The translations under genes were made by a program, and so were the position numbers. DNA of 64,000 bases from CAWKPF01 sp963851415 (GTDB lineage: Bacteria; Acidobacteriota; Thermoanaerobaculia; Multivoradales; Multivoraceae), in the NCBI GenBank assembly GCA_963851415.1, contig CAWKPF010000002.1, positions 4,278,001 to 4,342,000 on the forward strand, given 5' to 3'. Positions within the stretch are counted from its first letter, which is position 1, and the number at the start of each line of letters is the position of its first letter. Below the pieces are notes generated by a model. That model was given only the letters and a program-made list of their open reading frames with translations. It ran no database searches and was not told the origin of the DNA. Shown here in pieces: positions 17,945 through 25,456 of the stretch.

Positions 17945-18114
17945 CAGAAGCCGCCGTCCAGGGGCTGAGATGCGTCGGCCCGGAGAGCTTCGGGGAGTCG
18001 CTCCTCGAGCGCGGGGTCCGGTCGCAGCAGCAGCATGAGCAGATAGAGGACGGGGAGGGCGAACGCTGCGACTGTCCAGAAGCGGCGGTGTCGCGCCCGT
18101 AACCGACGATTCAT
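17944..18114 (-). CDS. Small single-pass membrane protein
   Basis: A 56-aa protein: a strongly basic start (MNRRLRARHRRFW), one membrane helix (TVAAFALPVLYLLMLLL) and a polar acidic tail. Its ATG overlaps the stop of the preceding gene (ATGA) and its stop overlaps the start of the Rieske fusion gene (TGATG). Such tight coupling argues it is real and part of the same complex. No family recognised. It may be an assembly or accessory subunit of the membrane Rieske protein. Confidence 0.65.
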   Translation of the reverse strand: MNRRLRARHRRFWTVAAFALPVLYLLMLLLRPDPALEERLPEALRADASQPLDGGF

Positions 18115-18374
18115 GAGCCGACCCCACTGCGCTCGGCGCGGTGAGCGCTCCTCTCGGTGGGAGGGGGGGCCTTGCGCAGCCAGCGGGTGAGCAGGATCGG
18201 CCACAACGCCGCAGTGCCCGGTAGGACCAGAACGCGGAAGCCCCAGCTTCCCTTCGCGGCACTGGGGTCGATCCGGTTCACTCCCCAGACCACGAAGGGG
18301 AGCGCGAAGAGCACACCCATCGCGGCGTAGATGCCGATCGCGGCCAGCAGAAGAACGGCGAAGCTTTGAGACAT
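18111..18374 (-). CDS. Small two-helix membrane protein
   Basis: An 87-aa protein with two hydrophobic segments (SFAVLLLAAIGIYAAMGVLFALPFVVW and GFRVLVLPGTAALWPILLTRWL) and a basic cytoplasmic tail. It is first in a three-gene overlapping set with the 56-aa protein and the ferric-reductase/Rieske fusion, and begins 35 bp after the antiporter homologue. The motif LFALPFVVWGVNRIDPSAAKGSWGFR...LPGTAALWP resembles small membrane subunits seen beside such reductases, but I cannot name the family. A structural role in that complex is inferred from overlap alone. Confidence 0.7.
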   Translation of the reverse strand: MSQSFAVLLLAAIGIYAAMGVLFALPFVVWGVNRIDPSAAKGSWGFRVLVLPGTAALWPILLTRWLRKAPPPTERSAHRAERSGVGS

Positions 18375-18409
18375 GGTTTCGAGAGCCTCTCTTGCGATTG
18401 TTGCGGGAA

Positions 18410-19471
18410 TCAGAGGGAATCGGAAGCCGGTACCGATATCCCTCGCGTCATCTCCGGCATCGCGTGGTGTTCGGTCGCCGTCGTTTTGCCGGCGAGGTGG
18501 CGCGACAGCAACCGGCTGAAGGGGCGCGCCGTCGCGCCGTGGAGAAGCACACTGAGCAGGACCGTCACCAGAGCCACATCGACGATCAGGGCCATATTGC
18601 CGACTTCCGGAGCCTCTACGATCAGAAGGGTGAAGAGGATCGAGGCCAGTCCCCGTGGACCGAACCCGCCGAGGAACGCCACCGTCGGTCCTTGCAGGCC
18701 GGCGCCGAGCAGTGCGAGGGCCACCGGCACCATGCGGATCGCGGTCAGGCTCAGCACCGCGTAGGCCAACACGGCCGGACTGAGCCGCTCCAGGGGACCG
18801 TCCAGCTTCGCGGCTCCGAAGAGCAGGAACGTCAGGAGCGCCAGTAGTTGTCCCTCCTCCTCGGCGAACTCGACCAGACTGTGGCAATGCCTCGGAGTCG
18901 CCGCTCCGAACGCGCCACCCGCCACGAAGGCCGCGATGAATCCGTTGCCGTCTCCCAGGTGCGCAAGAGCGTAGGCAGCGACCGCAACGGCAAGGGAGGT
19001 GATCTGCCGGAACGAACTGTCGAACCATTGCCGAGAGCTCGCCCAGTCGATCAAGCGAGCTCCGAAGAATCCGACGGCCAGGCCGACACCCGCCCCCACC
19101 AGCACCTGACGAGCTTCCCACCAGCCGAGCTCGGGCAGGAGTAGTTTGGCCAGCAGGAGGCCCAGGAGGATCTGGAGTGGCATTCCGATCGTGAGCAGCC
19201 GCGCGGGTAGGCCCAGGTGGCGGCGAAGCTGGCCGACCTTGATGCGCGAGGCGTCCGTGAACAGGACGAAGACCAGGGTGGCTTCGGCGATGAGACTGCC
19301 GAGGCTTCCGCTCGGCAGAGAGTCGAGTCGCGAGAGCGCCGCGGTGCCCAGAACGAGACCCGCGCCGGTAAAGAACATCGCAGGCGTGATCGCAGAACGG
19401 TCCAGTCGAGCCGAGACCAGGCCGTAGACGAAGACCAGGACGCAGATGGCGGCCACGTCTCGAAGCTCCAT
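18410..19471 (-). CDS. CPA1-type cation/proton antiporter homologue with a large internal deletion
   Basis: A 353-aa membrane protein clearly homologous to NhaP/CPA1-type antiporters: LDRSAITPAMFFTGAGLVLG, AEATLVFVLFTDASRI, LPARLLTIGMPL, GNGFIAAFVAGGAFG and GGFGPRGLASILFTLL all fit. After ELGWWEA, however, it jumps straight to VLVGAGVGLAVGFFGARL. The segment that in relatives carries the APTDA and ESGLNDG ion-binding motifs (roughly 70 residues, two helices) is missing, with the frame kept. By known mechanism it should not exchange ions normally. The C-terminus is a basic, polar tail. The start at 19471 has CAGGAG upstream. It is either a degenerate gene, a repurposed protein or an assembly artefact. 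Confidence 0.8.
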   Translation of the reverse strand: MELRDVAAICVLVFVYGLVSARLDRSAITPAMFFTGAGLVLGTAALSRLDSLPSGSLGSLIAEATLVFVLFTDASRIKVGQLRRHLGLPARLLTIGMPLQILLGLLLAKLLLPELGWWEARQVLVGAGVGLAVGFFGARLIDWASSRQWFDSSFRQITSLAVAVAAYALAHLGDGNGFIAAFVAGGAFGAATPRHCHSLVEFAEEEGQLLALLTFLLFGAAKLDGPLERLSPAVLAYAVLSLTAIRMVPVALALLGAGLQGPTVAFLGGFGPRGLASILFTLLIVEAPEVGNMALIVDVALVTVLLSVLLHGATARPFSRLLSRHLAGKTTATEHHAMPEMTRGISVPASDSL

Positions 19472-19577
19472 GGGCTCTCCTGCGTGAGATTGGACCGTCA
19501 GGGATGGTATCGGTAAGGATACAGGTCCTACGGTACACCGCAGCTCTAGCGGGATCGCGTGATCCTCGGGGGGATAG

Positions 19578-21230
19578 ATGAATCGAGTTGCCGTCAAGCC
19601 ACTTGCAGAGCTGGAGCCCCTGGTGCCTGCCCATGCCCTGGTCGCCAACGTCGATCTGGTGCTGCTGCGCTACGAGAGGGACGGGGAAGATCGGGTGTCG
19701 GTCCTCTATGGACGCTGCCTGCACCGCGGTGCCTTGATGGCGGACGGGCACGTCGATGGGGAGAATCTGATTTGCGGCGTGCACGGATGGGACTACCGAT
19801 ACGACACCGGAGTCAGTGAGTACGACAACTCGGAGGCGCTCGAGCGCTTCTCCTCGTGGATCGACGACGGGCAGGTGTGGGTCGACGAGGACGAGATCGC
19901 TGCCTGGGAGAAGGAGCACCCGCAGCCCTATCGTCGCGACGAGTACCTCGGGCTCTATCAGGACGTCCACGGTGCTCCGGAAGAGCCGCACAACGCGCTC
20001 ATTCAGCGCCTGGCTCGCGAAGGCCTCAGCGTTCTCGGCCACCATGGGCCCACTGCGGCGATGGGGGTGCCACGCCAGGAGCTGCCGAGCTGGGACGACC
20101 TGCAGATCGTCACCGCGCAGATGGCCCGCAAGCCGCTACTCGACGACGTGGCGGTCGGAACCGAGATCGTGATCGGTCCGAAGGCGCAGAAGCCCTTGCG
20201 ATTGGAGATCCCGCTCTTCGTGTCCGACATGAGCTTCGGTGCCCTCTCGGCCGAGGCCAAGGTCGCGTTGGCCAAAGGGGCCGATCTTGCGGGGACGGGG
20301 ATTTGTTCCGGCGAGGGCGGAATGCTGCCCGAGGAGCAAGCCAGCAACAGCCGTTACTTCTACGAGCTGGCCTCGGCTCGCTTCGGCTTTTCCATGGACA
20401 AAGTGGCGAAATGTCAGGCCTTCCACTTCAAGGGTGGCCAGGCGGCAAAGACCGGTACCGGCGGACATCTGCCGGCAGAGAAGGTTTCCGAGGCGATCGC
20501 AGCGGTCCGCGAGATCCCGGCGGGGGAGACGGCGATCAGCCCTTCGACCTTCCCCGATCTCGTGACCAGCGAGGATTTTCGTGGGCTCGCCGATGAAGTC
20601 CGCGAAAGAACGGGAGGCATTCCGGTGGGTTTCAAGCTCTCGGCTCAGCACGTCGAGGACGACATCGACTTCGCGCTCGATGCCAGTGCCGATTACGTGA
20701 TTCTCGATGGCCGAGGGGGAGGCACAGGAGCGGCGCCGCTGATCTTCCGCAACCACATCTCGGTGCCGACCATGGCGGCGCTCCCCCGAGCGCGGCGCCA
20801 CCTCGATCGACGTGGCGCTCGCGACGTGACCCTGATCGCCACCGGTGGCCTGCGTACTGCACCCGACTTCATCAAGGCCATGGCTCTGGGCGCAGACGCC
20901 GTCGCGGTGTCGAACTCCGCACTCCAGGCGATCGGCTGTCTCGGGATGCGGGCGTGCCACACCAACAACTGCCCGGTCGGCATCGCCACCCAGAAAAAGG
21001 GCCTACGGGCGCGCCTGATCGTCGACGAATCGGCGAAGCGTCTACAGCGTTTCTTCGAGGCCACGGTCGAACTGATGCAGGTGATGGCTCGGGCCTGCGG
21101 GCACGCGCATCTGGGTGGCTTCGAAGAGCGAGATCTAGTGGCCTGGAAACGAGACGTAGCCGACCTCACCGGGGTTCGGTTCGCCGGCGTCGGTGCGGAC
21201 TCTGACCTCGGAAGGGTGGAGTCGCCGTGA
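19578..21230 (+). CDS. Rieske-fused glutamate-synthase-like FMN oxidoreductase
   Basis: A 550-aa soluble protein. The N-terminal 105 residues are a Rieske domain (Cys47-X-His49, Cys66-X2-His69). Residues about 165-520 are the FMN-binding domain of glutamate synthase: GEGGMLPEE, GGQAAKTGTGGHLPA, ATGGLRTAPDFIKAMALGADAV, and the [3Fe-4S] ligands Cys454-X5-Cys460-X4-Cys465. The N-terminal amidotransferase and C-terminal GXGXG domains of GltB are absent, so it is not an ordinary glutamate synthase. The chain [2Fe-2S]-[3Fe-4S]-FMN could pass electrons to or from a 2-imino or 2-oxo acid. Its stop overlaps the next start by 4 nt (GTGA), so it is co-translated with the Rieske-TPP enzyme. Confidence 0.9.
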   Translation: MNRVAVKPLAELEPLVPAHALVANVDLVLLRYERDGEDRVSVLYGRCLHRGALMADGHVDGENLICGVHGWDYRYDTGVSEYDNSEALERFSSWIDDGQVWVDEDEIAAWEKEHPQPYRRDEYLGLYQDVHGAPEEPHNALIQRLAREGLSVLGHHGPTAAMGVPRQELPSWDDLQIVTAQMARKPLLDDVAVGTEIVIGPKAQKPLRLEIPLFVSDMSFGALSAEAKVALAKGADLAGTGICSGEGGMLPEEQASNSRYFYELASARFGFSMDKVAKCQAFHFKGGQAAKTGTGGHLPAEKVSEAIAAVREIPAGETAISPSTFPDLVTSEDFRGLADEVRERTGGIPVGFKLSAQHVEDDIDFALDASADYVILDGRGGGTGAAPLIFRNHISVPTMAALPRARRHLDRRGARDVTLIATGGLRTAPDFIKAMALGADAVAVSNSALQAIGCLGMRACHTNNCPVGIATQKKGLRARLIVDESAKRLQRFFEATVELMQVMARACGHAHLGGFEERDLVAWKRDVADLTGVRFAGVGADSDLGRVESP

Positions 21231-23185
21231 GTACCGACTGGCACAAGGTCGCGGAGCTCGACGAGCTGGAGGAGGGCCGCGTCAAGACGGTGACCGCCGG
21301 CCTCACCTCCATCTGTCTTACCCACTGGAAGGGGCAATACGGGGCGCTCGACAACCACTGTCCCCACCAGGGAGGGCCGCTGGGAGAGGGCTCGATCGAG
21401 GGCGGCATGGTGCGTTGCCCCTGGCACGGCTGGGACTACGATCCGCTGACCGGGCACGCTCCCGAGGGATACGACGAGAAGGTACCGACCTTCCCGATCG
21501 AGATTCGCGAAGACGGTATCTACGTGGCGCTGGACGAGGAGCGGTCCCACACTCGCACGGTGACCGACGCCATGGTCGAGACGATGGTCAACTGGGGGGT
21601 GACCCACGTCTTCGGCATGGTCGGTCACTCCAATCTGGGGCTCGCCGATGCGATCCGTCGCCAGCACGAGGCAGGAAAGCTCGAGTACATCGGGATCCGT
21701 CACGAGGGCGCGGGCGCCTTCGCGGCCTCGGCCTACGGCAAGCTCACCGGCCGACCGGCCGCCTGCCTCACCATCGCCGGCCCCGGGGCGACCAATCTGC
21801 TCACCGGGATGTGGGACGCGAAGGTGGACCGTGCGCCGATCCTGGCGCTCACCGGACAGGTCGACACGCAGGTGCTCGGCCCCGGTGCCTTCCAGGAGGT
21901 CGACCTGGAGGCGGCCTTCAGTGGCGTTGCGCGGTTCTCTCAGTCGGTCTATCGCGACAGCAAGCACGTCGAGCTCATGAACCTGGCGTGCAAGACTGCG
22001 CTGCTCGAGCGCGACGTGGCTCACCTGATCTTCCCCGACGAAGTGCAGACCGTCGAAGCGCCCGAGGGTCTCGAGGCGGGCTCGCCCGAAGGACGGGTGG
22101 CGCCGTACGAGATTTCGCCTCCCTCGGGCAGCCTCGACGCGGCCGTGGCTGCGCTGGGCAGTGCCAAGCGGCCGGTGGTCATCGTGGGGCACGGCGCCCG
22201 ATTTCACATGGACGAGGTGATCGGACTGGCGGAGCAGTTGAATGCTCCTGTGCTCACGACGTTCAAGGGCAAGGGACTGATCTCCGACGAGCATCCCCTC
22301 GGCTGCGGCGTGCTCGGGCGCAGTGGCACGCCCATCGCGAGCTGGTTCATGAACGAGTCCGATGTCCTTCTGGTCTTCGGTGCTTCGTTCTCGAATCACA
22401 CGGGCATCACGACCTTCAAGAAGATCGTTCAGGTGGATTACGATCGCATGGCGCTCGGCAAGTTCCATCCGGTCGACGTGCCGGTGTGGGGCGAGATCGG
22501 TGTGACCGCGGCGCTCCTGCGCGAGCGGCTGTCGGGTCGCTCCGTATCCGTCGACCAGCGGCTCGAAGTGGCCGAGCGCTGGAAGATCTGGCGAGCGGAG
22601 AAGGAGAACCGCGAGGGAGACGACGAGGGCTTCGGTGTGAACTCCGCATCGGTCTTCGCGGCGATGAACCGTCACGTGCCCGACGATGCGATCATCGCGG
22701 TCGACGTGGGCAACAACACCTACTCCTTCGGGCGCTACTTCGAGTGCCGGCAACACGATGTGCTGATGTCGGGATACCTCGGCTCGATCGGCTTCGGCTA
22801 TCCTGCGGCGATGGGGGCCTGGGCGGCGACCCGAACCGAGGACCCCAGGTTCAAGGACCGATCCGTTGTCGCGGTCAGTGGAGACGGGGGTTTCGGCCAG
22901 TACCTGGGAGAGGTGACGACCGCCGTGAAGCATGGCATGAACATCACCCACGTCCTGCTCAACAACTGCGAGCTGGGCAAGATCTCCAAGGAGCAACGGG
23001 CCATCGAGCTCGACGTGTGGATGACCGATCTGCGGAATCCGAACTTCGCAGAGTACGTCGAGAACTGCGGCGGCCTCGGTATCCGGGTCACAGATCCGGA
23101 GGAGCTCGATGAGGCGCTGATCGGAGCGCTCGCATACGACGGACCCGCGACCGTCGAGATCATGAGTGACGCTCTGCTGGTGTGA
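21227..23185 (+). CDS. Rieske-fused thiamine-diphosphate enzyme (acetolactate synthase/pyruvate oxidase fold)
   Basis: A 652-aa protein with a GTG start overlapping the upstream stop. Residues 5-105 are a Rieske domain (Cys45-X-His47, Cys64-X2-His67). The rest is a three-domain TPP enzyme of the AHAS/POX family: PYR domain with activating Glu160 in RHEGAGAFAA and GPGATNLLTG; central domain (VVIVGHGARFHMDE); PP domain with GDGGFGQYLGEV and the metal-binding NN pair at 579-580. Such enzymes decarboxylate 2-oxo acids. A fused [2Fe-2S] centre suggests that electrons from the activated aldehyde leave through the cluster, as in oxidoreductases, instead of being used for carboligation. Substrate unknown. 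Partner: the Rieske-GltS-like protein just upstream. Confidence 0.9.
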   Translation: MSTDWHKVAELDELEEGRVKTVTAGLTSICLTHWKGQYGALDNHCPHQGGPLGEGSIEGGMVRCPWHGWDYDPLTGHAPEGYDEKVPTFPIEIREDGIYVALDEERSHTRTVTDAMVETMVNWGVTHVFGMVGHSNLGLADAIRRQHEAGKLEYIGIRHEGAGAFAASAYGKLTGRPAACLTIAGPGATNLLTGMWDAKVDRAPILALTGQVDTQVLGPGAFQEVDLEAAFSGVARFSQSVYRDSKHVELMNLACKTALLERDVAHLIFPDEVQTVEAPEGLEAGSPEGRVAPYEISPPSGSLDAAVAALGSAKRPVVIVGHGARFHMDEVIGLAEQLNAPVLTTFKGKGLISDEHPLGCGVLGRSGTPIASWFMNESDVLLVFGASFSNHTGITTFKKIVQVDYDRMALGKFHPVDVPVWGEIGVTAALLRERLSGRSVSVDQRLEVAERWKIWRAEKENREGDDEGFGVNSASVFAAMNRHVPDDAIIAVDVGNNTYSFGRYFECRQHDVLMSGYLGSIGFGYPAAMGAWAATRTEDPRFKDRSVVAVSGDGGFGQYLGEVTTAVKHGMNITHVLLNNCELGKISKEQRAIELDVWMTDLRNPNFAEYVENCGGLGIRVTDPEELDEALIGALAYDGPATVEIMSDALLV

Positions 23186-23189
23186 GCTG

Positions 23190-24074
23190 ATGGAGCTGCA
23201 CTTCGAACGACTGGGGACGCTCCCGTCAGAGGACCTCGCCGCCGCTCGCCTGCTTGCGCACTGGGCGGTGCAGATTCCGGCGGCCCTGGCCAACCACCAC
23301 GTTCCGGCTCGAGACGACGACAGTCAATCCAATCTCGGATGGGTGGGAGATCAGGCAGGCTGCTGGCTCTCTCGGCCGCTCACCGAGCTACCCGGCGAGG
23401 CATCGGGCGTCAGCGTCGGAGTGCGTCCCCTCGGATTGGAGCTCCTCCTCTTCGAGGCCGACGGTGGCGTCTGGGAGAGGTTGCCGCTCGAAGGGCAGAG
23501 CCTGCAGAGTGCCCTGGCCTGGACTCGTTCCAATCTGGAGACGCGGGCGGGCTCTGCGCTCGAGGTCACCCGTCTGCGCGACTACCCGATGCCGCCCCAT
23601 CCGGTGTTGGAGCGAGGGGTTCCCTTCGAGATCGGTCGGCTCGGTCCCGCTCTCGGAGAACTGGCGGCCTGGTTTGCGGCCTTCACTGGACTGTTCTCGC
23701 GGCTCGAGCCCGCATGGCTGGGGCGGGGTGAGCTGAGCTCCGTGGCGGAGGCGAGAGTCTGGCCGCACCACTTCGACCTCGGTGGCTTGCTGACGGTCGC
23801 GCAGGAGTACACCGACGGGGGAGTCGAGCAGATCGGCTTCGGCTTCGCGCCCGGCGACGAGCACTACGAGCAGCCCTACCTGTACGTGACGCCGTATCCC
23901 CAGCCGGAACTGCCCCCCGTGACCGGGCTCCCGTGTGGTGGCTTCTGGAAGCTCGACGGCTTCGTCGGAGCCATCCTCGGGGGCGATCGCATTCTCGCGC
24001 TTCCTGCCGAAGGGAGGGAGGCGGCATCGGAGGCGTTTCTCGAGGGGGCGATCCAGGCACTGCTGCCGGATTGA
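23190..24074 (+). CDS. Conserved-looking hypothetical protein downstream of the Rieske pair
   Basis: A 294-aa soluble protein starting 4 bp after the Rieske-TPP gene, so probably the third gene of that operon. No signal peptide, membrane helix or cofactor motif is visible. Recognisable blocks are WAVQIPAALANHHVP, a predicted sheet (VGVRPLGLELLLF) and VWPHHFDLGGLL...GFGFAPGDEHYEQPYLYV. The last block looks like an ordered metal- or ligand-binding surface (His-His, Asp-Glu-His) and is reminiscent of DUF5996-type proteins, but I do not claim the family. The ribosome site is weak, which fits translational coupling. Function unknown. Confidence 0.7.
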   Translation: MELHFERLGTLPSEDLAAARLLAHWAVQIPAALANHHVPARDDDSQSNLGWVGDQAGCWLSRPLTELPGEASGVSVGVRPLGLELLLFEADGGVWERLPLEGQSLQSALAWTRSNLETRAGSALEVTRLRDYPMPPHPVLERGVPFEIGRLGPALGELAAWFAAFTGLFSRLEPAWLGRGELSSVAEARVWPHHFDLGGLLTVAQEYTDGGVEQIGFGFAPGDEHYEQPYLYVTPYPQPELPPVTGLPCGGFWKLDGFVGAILGGDRILALPAEGREAASEAFLEGAIQALLPD

Positions 24075-24103
24075 TTCAGCGCGGACCCGTACCAAAGCGG
24101 CCT

Positions 24104-24649
24104 TCAGACCGGCTCGAGAGCCCGGTGGATCCCGAGAGGAGCCTCGATCGAGATCGCGTCGTTCGGGCGGATCTCTCCGCCGGAGAGCACCACCGCCATG
24201 ATGCCGGCCTTGCGGATCAGTCCGCCCCTCTCGTCCCGGTCGAGCACCGCGGCCATCAGCCCGGGCTGCAGACCGTCGAGCTGTCTACACGGGTTGCGCA
24301 GTCCGGTGATCTCCACGACGGCGTGCTCTCCCACCCGTAGGCGGGTGCCGGTTCCGAGGCTGAGCAGGTCGATACCACGGGTGAGAATGTTCTCCCCCAG
24401 GGCGCCGGCGGAGACGTCGAAGCCGCTCGCGAAGAGCTCGTCGAGCAGCTCGGCATGGATCAGGTGGACCTGTCGCAGATTGGGCTGGTCCGGGTCCTGG
24501 GCCGCGCGCGAGAGGTGCTGCACTCTCTTTCCGCAGTGCGCATCGCCCTCGACTCCGAGCCCGGCCATCAGGCGAACCCGCTGGCAGGGGGACTTCGAGA
24601 ATTCGTGCTGCGCCGATCGGGCGACCGCGACGACCCGGGGTGTCGTCAC
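24104..24649 (-). CDS. MOSC domain protein
   Basis: A 181-aa stand-alone MOSC (molybdenum cofactor sulfurase C-terminal) domain. Hallmarks are GLGVEGDAHCGKRVQHL at the start, GALGENILTRGIDL, and the conserved cysteine Cys121 in LRNPCRQLDG, which is the likely sulfur or Mo-ligand residue. Family members such as YiiM act on sulfur/molybdenum chemistry, for example N-hydroxylated compound reduction. The start is a GTG at 24649 overlapping the stop of the ankyrin gene (GTGA), so the two are translationally coupled; the longer upstream frame is only the ankyrin gene read out of phase. Substrate not evident. Confidence 0.9.
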   Translation of the reverse strand: MTTPRVVAVARSAQHEFSKSPCQRVRLMAGLGVEGDAHCGKRVQHLSRAAQDPDQPNLRQVHLIHAELLDELFASGFDVSAGALGENILTRGIDLLSLGTGTRLRVGEHAVVEITGLRNPCRQLDGLQPGLMAAVLDRDERGGLIRKAGIMAVVLSGGEIRPNDAISIEAPLGIHRALEPV

Positions 24650-25440
24650 CCGGGGTCTTCCCCGCTCGACGTTTGGAGATAGCGGTTCGGAACGTTGCGA
24701 AGCCGAGGCGGAGACTCGCTCTGGGTCGCCAGGATGAGCCGCACGTTGTCGTAGATCTCTTCTTGCACGCGCTGAAACTGCGGCAGCAGGCCGAACTGCG
24801 TGTAGCTGAGCAGAGTGACGTCGAAGAGCGTCGTCTCCCACTCGAAACCGTCCCCCCACACCAGACCCCGAAGTCGCACGTCGGTGCTCGCCCCACGTTC
24901 GAGCAGCAGGCGTAGGACCGGTTGGCAGTGGTTGCGGTGCTGGTTCACGGTGTGGAAGATCGGGGTCTGCGCGTTGAGGCCGCGCCCATCGAGCTCGGCT
25001 CGTACGTCGACGTCGACACCGGCGTCGAGCAGGAAGCTGGCGGCTCTCAGAGAGCCGAACTCTGCCGCCACATGCAGCAGAGACACTCCGGCGAGTGACG
25101 TGAAGCTGCACGCGAGGTGGCGGTGGGCTTCGAGTGTCGAGGGATCGGTCGCGATCGCGTGGTCGAGAGACCCCGCGTCATCGCGTAAGACGGCGAGCAG
25201 CGCGCGATCGTCGAAGGTGGCGCCGGCATCGAGCAGCGTGTCCAGGCAGTCGACCATCCTGGGTGAGCGAAGGTACATACGCTCGACCAGCCATTGGATC
25301 GGTGTGTAGCCTCGTAGGCGCGCGTTCGGGTCCAGCCCGGCCGCGATCGATCTGGCGATCTCGTCTGCCGAGTGCACCTCGGCGCCCCAGAGGAAGAGCT
25401 CCTCTGGGCTGGAATCGTTCGAATGGTTCGTCGTCGACAA
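24646..25440 (-). CDS. Ankyrin-repeat protein
   Basis: A 264-aa soluble protein with several ankyrin-like repeats. The clearest are LLHVAAEFGSLRAASFLLDAGVDVDVRA and TPIFHTVNQHRNHCQPVLRLLLERGASTDVR, and a degenerate one is GYTPIQWLVERMYLRSPRMVDCLDTLLDAGATF. The repeats are flanked by a short polar N-terminus. It is probably a protein-binding scaffold in the cytoplasm, since there is no signal peptide. It lies directly downstream of the second PQQ dehydrogenase (16 bp) and overlaps the MOSC start. The target protein is unknown. Confidence 0.88.
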   Translation of the reverse strand: MSTTNHSNDSSPEELFLWGAEVHSADEIARSIAAGLDPNARLRGYTPIQWLVERMYLRSPRMVDCLDTLLDAGATFDDRALLAVLRDDAGSLDHAIATDPSTLEAHRHLACSFTSLAGVSLLHVAAEFGSLRAASFLLDAGVDVDVRAELDGRGLNAQTPIFHTVNQHRNHCQPVLRLLLERGASTDVRLRGLVWGDGFEWETTLFDVTLLSYTQFGLLPQFQRVQEEIYDNVRLILATQSESPPRLRNVPNRYLQTSSGEDPG

Positions 25441-25456
25441 CGGACTGGTGAGGCGC

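Noticed and set aside
17945..18262. N-terminal extension of the ferric-reductase/Rieske frame
   Set aside because: The extra residues are out-of-phase translation of the two overlapping small genes. The ATG at 17944 begins the conserved protein.
20693..23293. Open frame of 866 codons on the minus strand
   Set aside because: It lies opposite the Rieske-GltS and Rieske-TPP genes, both with intact motifs. Its translation is rich in Arg/His/Gly/Val with no domain words. Such antisense frames arise from codon bias in GC-rich DNA.
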